Position numbers and translations under genes: made by a program
In this document: positions 63,978 through 64,000 of the stretch, piece after piece
Layout of the letters: every line of letters starts with the position of its first letter
How positions within the stretch are numbered: position 1 is the stretch's first letter
Assembly: GCA_963840725.1 (NCBI GenBank)
Contig: CAWIZY010000004.1
Span: 186,001-250,000, forward strand
Source: CAVWDU01 sp963840725
GTDB taxonomy: Bacteria > Pseudomonadota > Gammaproteobacteria > Pseudomonadales > Halieaceae
DNA: 64,000 nucleotides
Direction of reading: 5' to 3'
Notes under the pieces: generated by a model
What the model was told of the DNA's origin: nothing
Databases searched by the model: none
Seen by the model: only the letters and a program-made list of their open reading frames with translations

Positions 63978-64000
63978 GGCACCTCTGAACAATGGCTATC
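63974..64000 (+). repeat. IS5-type terminal repeat, fourth copy (continues past the window)
   Basis: CTAGGGCACCTCTGAACAAT matches the repeats at 15598 and 20455. Its CTAG supplies the stop codon of the RND permease gene. Confidence 0.5.

Overview
The window looks like accessory-rich chromosome of a marine-type gammaproteobacterium (Halieaceae / OM60-NOR5-like is my best guess, from gene content only). Supporting content: a CYP153 alkane-hydroxylase-type P450, TonB-dependent receptors, a formylglycine sulfatase, several DUF3604 and DUF1254/DUF1214 proteins, a PEP-CTERM-anchored CHRD protein, a BCCT transporter and RND efflux. No rRNA, tRNA, CRISPR or phage structural genes were seen.

Layout. 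0-7.5 kb: decayed zone with an IS110 remnant, a high-GC foreign-looking patch, a GDSL esterase, a secreted protein beside a winged-helix/TPR regulator, a broken higBA pair, an IS1380 remnant and a sigma-factor fragment. 7.5-20.1 kb: CYP153, an MCE lipoprotein, the CHRD protein, a pentapeptide-like membrane protein, a HAD pseudogene, DUF2855, HIT, a BCCT transporter and a CocE-type hydrolase. 20.2-25.7 kb: a four-gene, tightly coupled minus-strand operon encoding a divergent cyclodipeptide-synthase-like (CDPS-like) protein, a GNAT acyltransferase, an Asp/Glu-racemase-family protein and an A-PCP-TE NRPS protein whose thioesterase carries Cys in place of the usual Ser. I consider this the most likely undescribed system in the window. 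Its distal end is capped by a 146-bp palindromic MITE-like element and an IS5-type end.

26-31 kb: a REP-associated (Y1/HUH) transposase surrounded by GGACACCC/GGGTGTCC repeats, a frameshifted IS5-family element, a Tat-exported NAD-dependent epimerase-like protein, and a repeat array that truncates an outer-membrane protein gene. 31.6-42.7 kb: minus-strand outer-envelope genes: a TonB receptor, a sulfatase, DUF3604, a broken DUF1254, and a His-rich ZnuD-like receptor with a small partner. 43-47.3 kb: an LssY_C lipoprotein, a methyltransferase, a TetR regulator, and remnants of a Rieske dioxygenase and a DsbA-family isomerase. 47.3-56.8 kb: a phosphatase-like protein, a Tat-exported protein resembling the desulfinase DszB with all three catalytic residues kept, a divergent AraC regulator, a frameshifted DUF3604, two DUF1254-type proteins and an alpha-carbonic anhydrase. 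57-64 kb: two enzymes, another repeat array, and an RND efflux pair.

Two themes recur. First, GGGTGTCC repeats occur at about six loci and match sequence flanking the REP-type transposase, so it is likely their source. Second, many genes are broken by single-base frameshifts or in-frame TAG codons; some of these may be sequencing indels. All assignments come from reading sequence and translated motifs; no database search was run.
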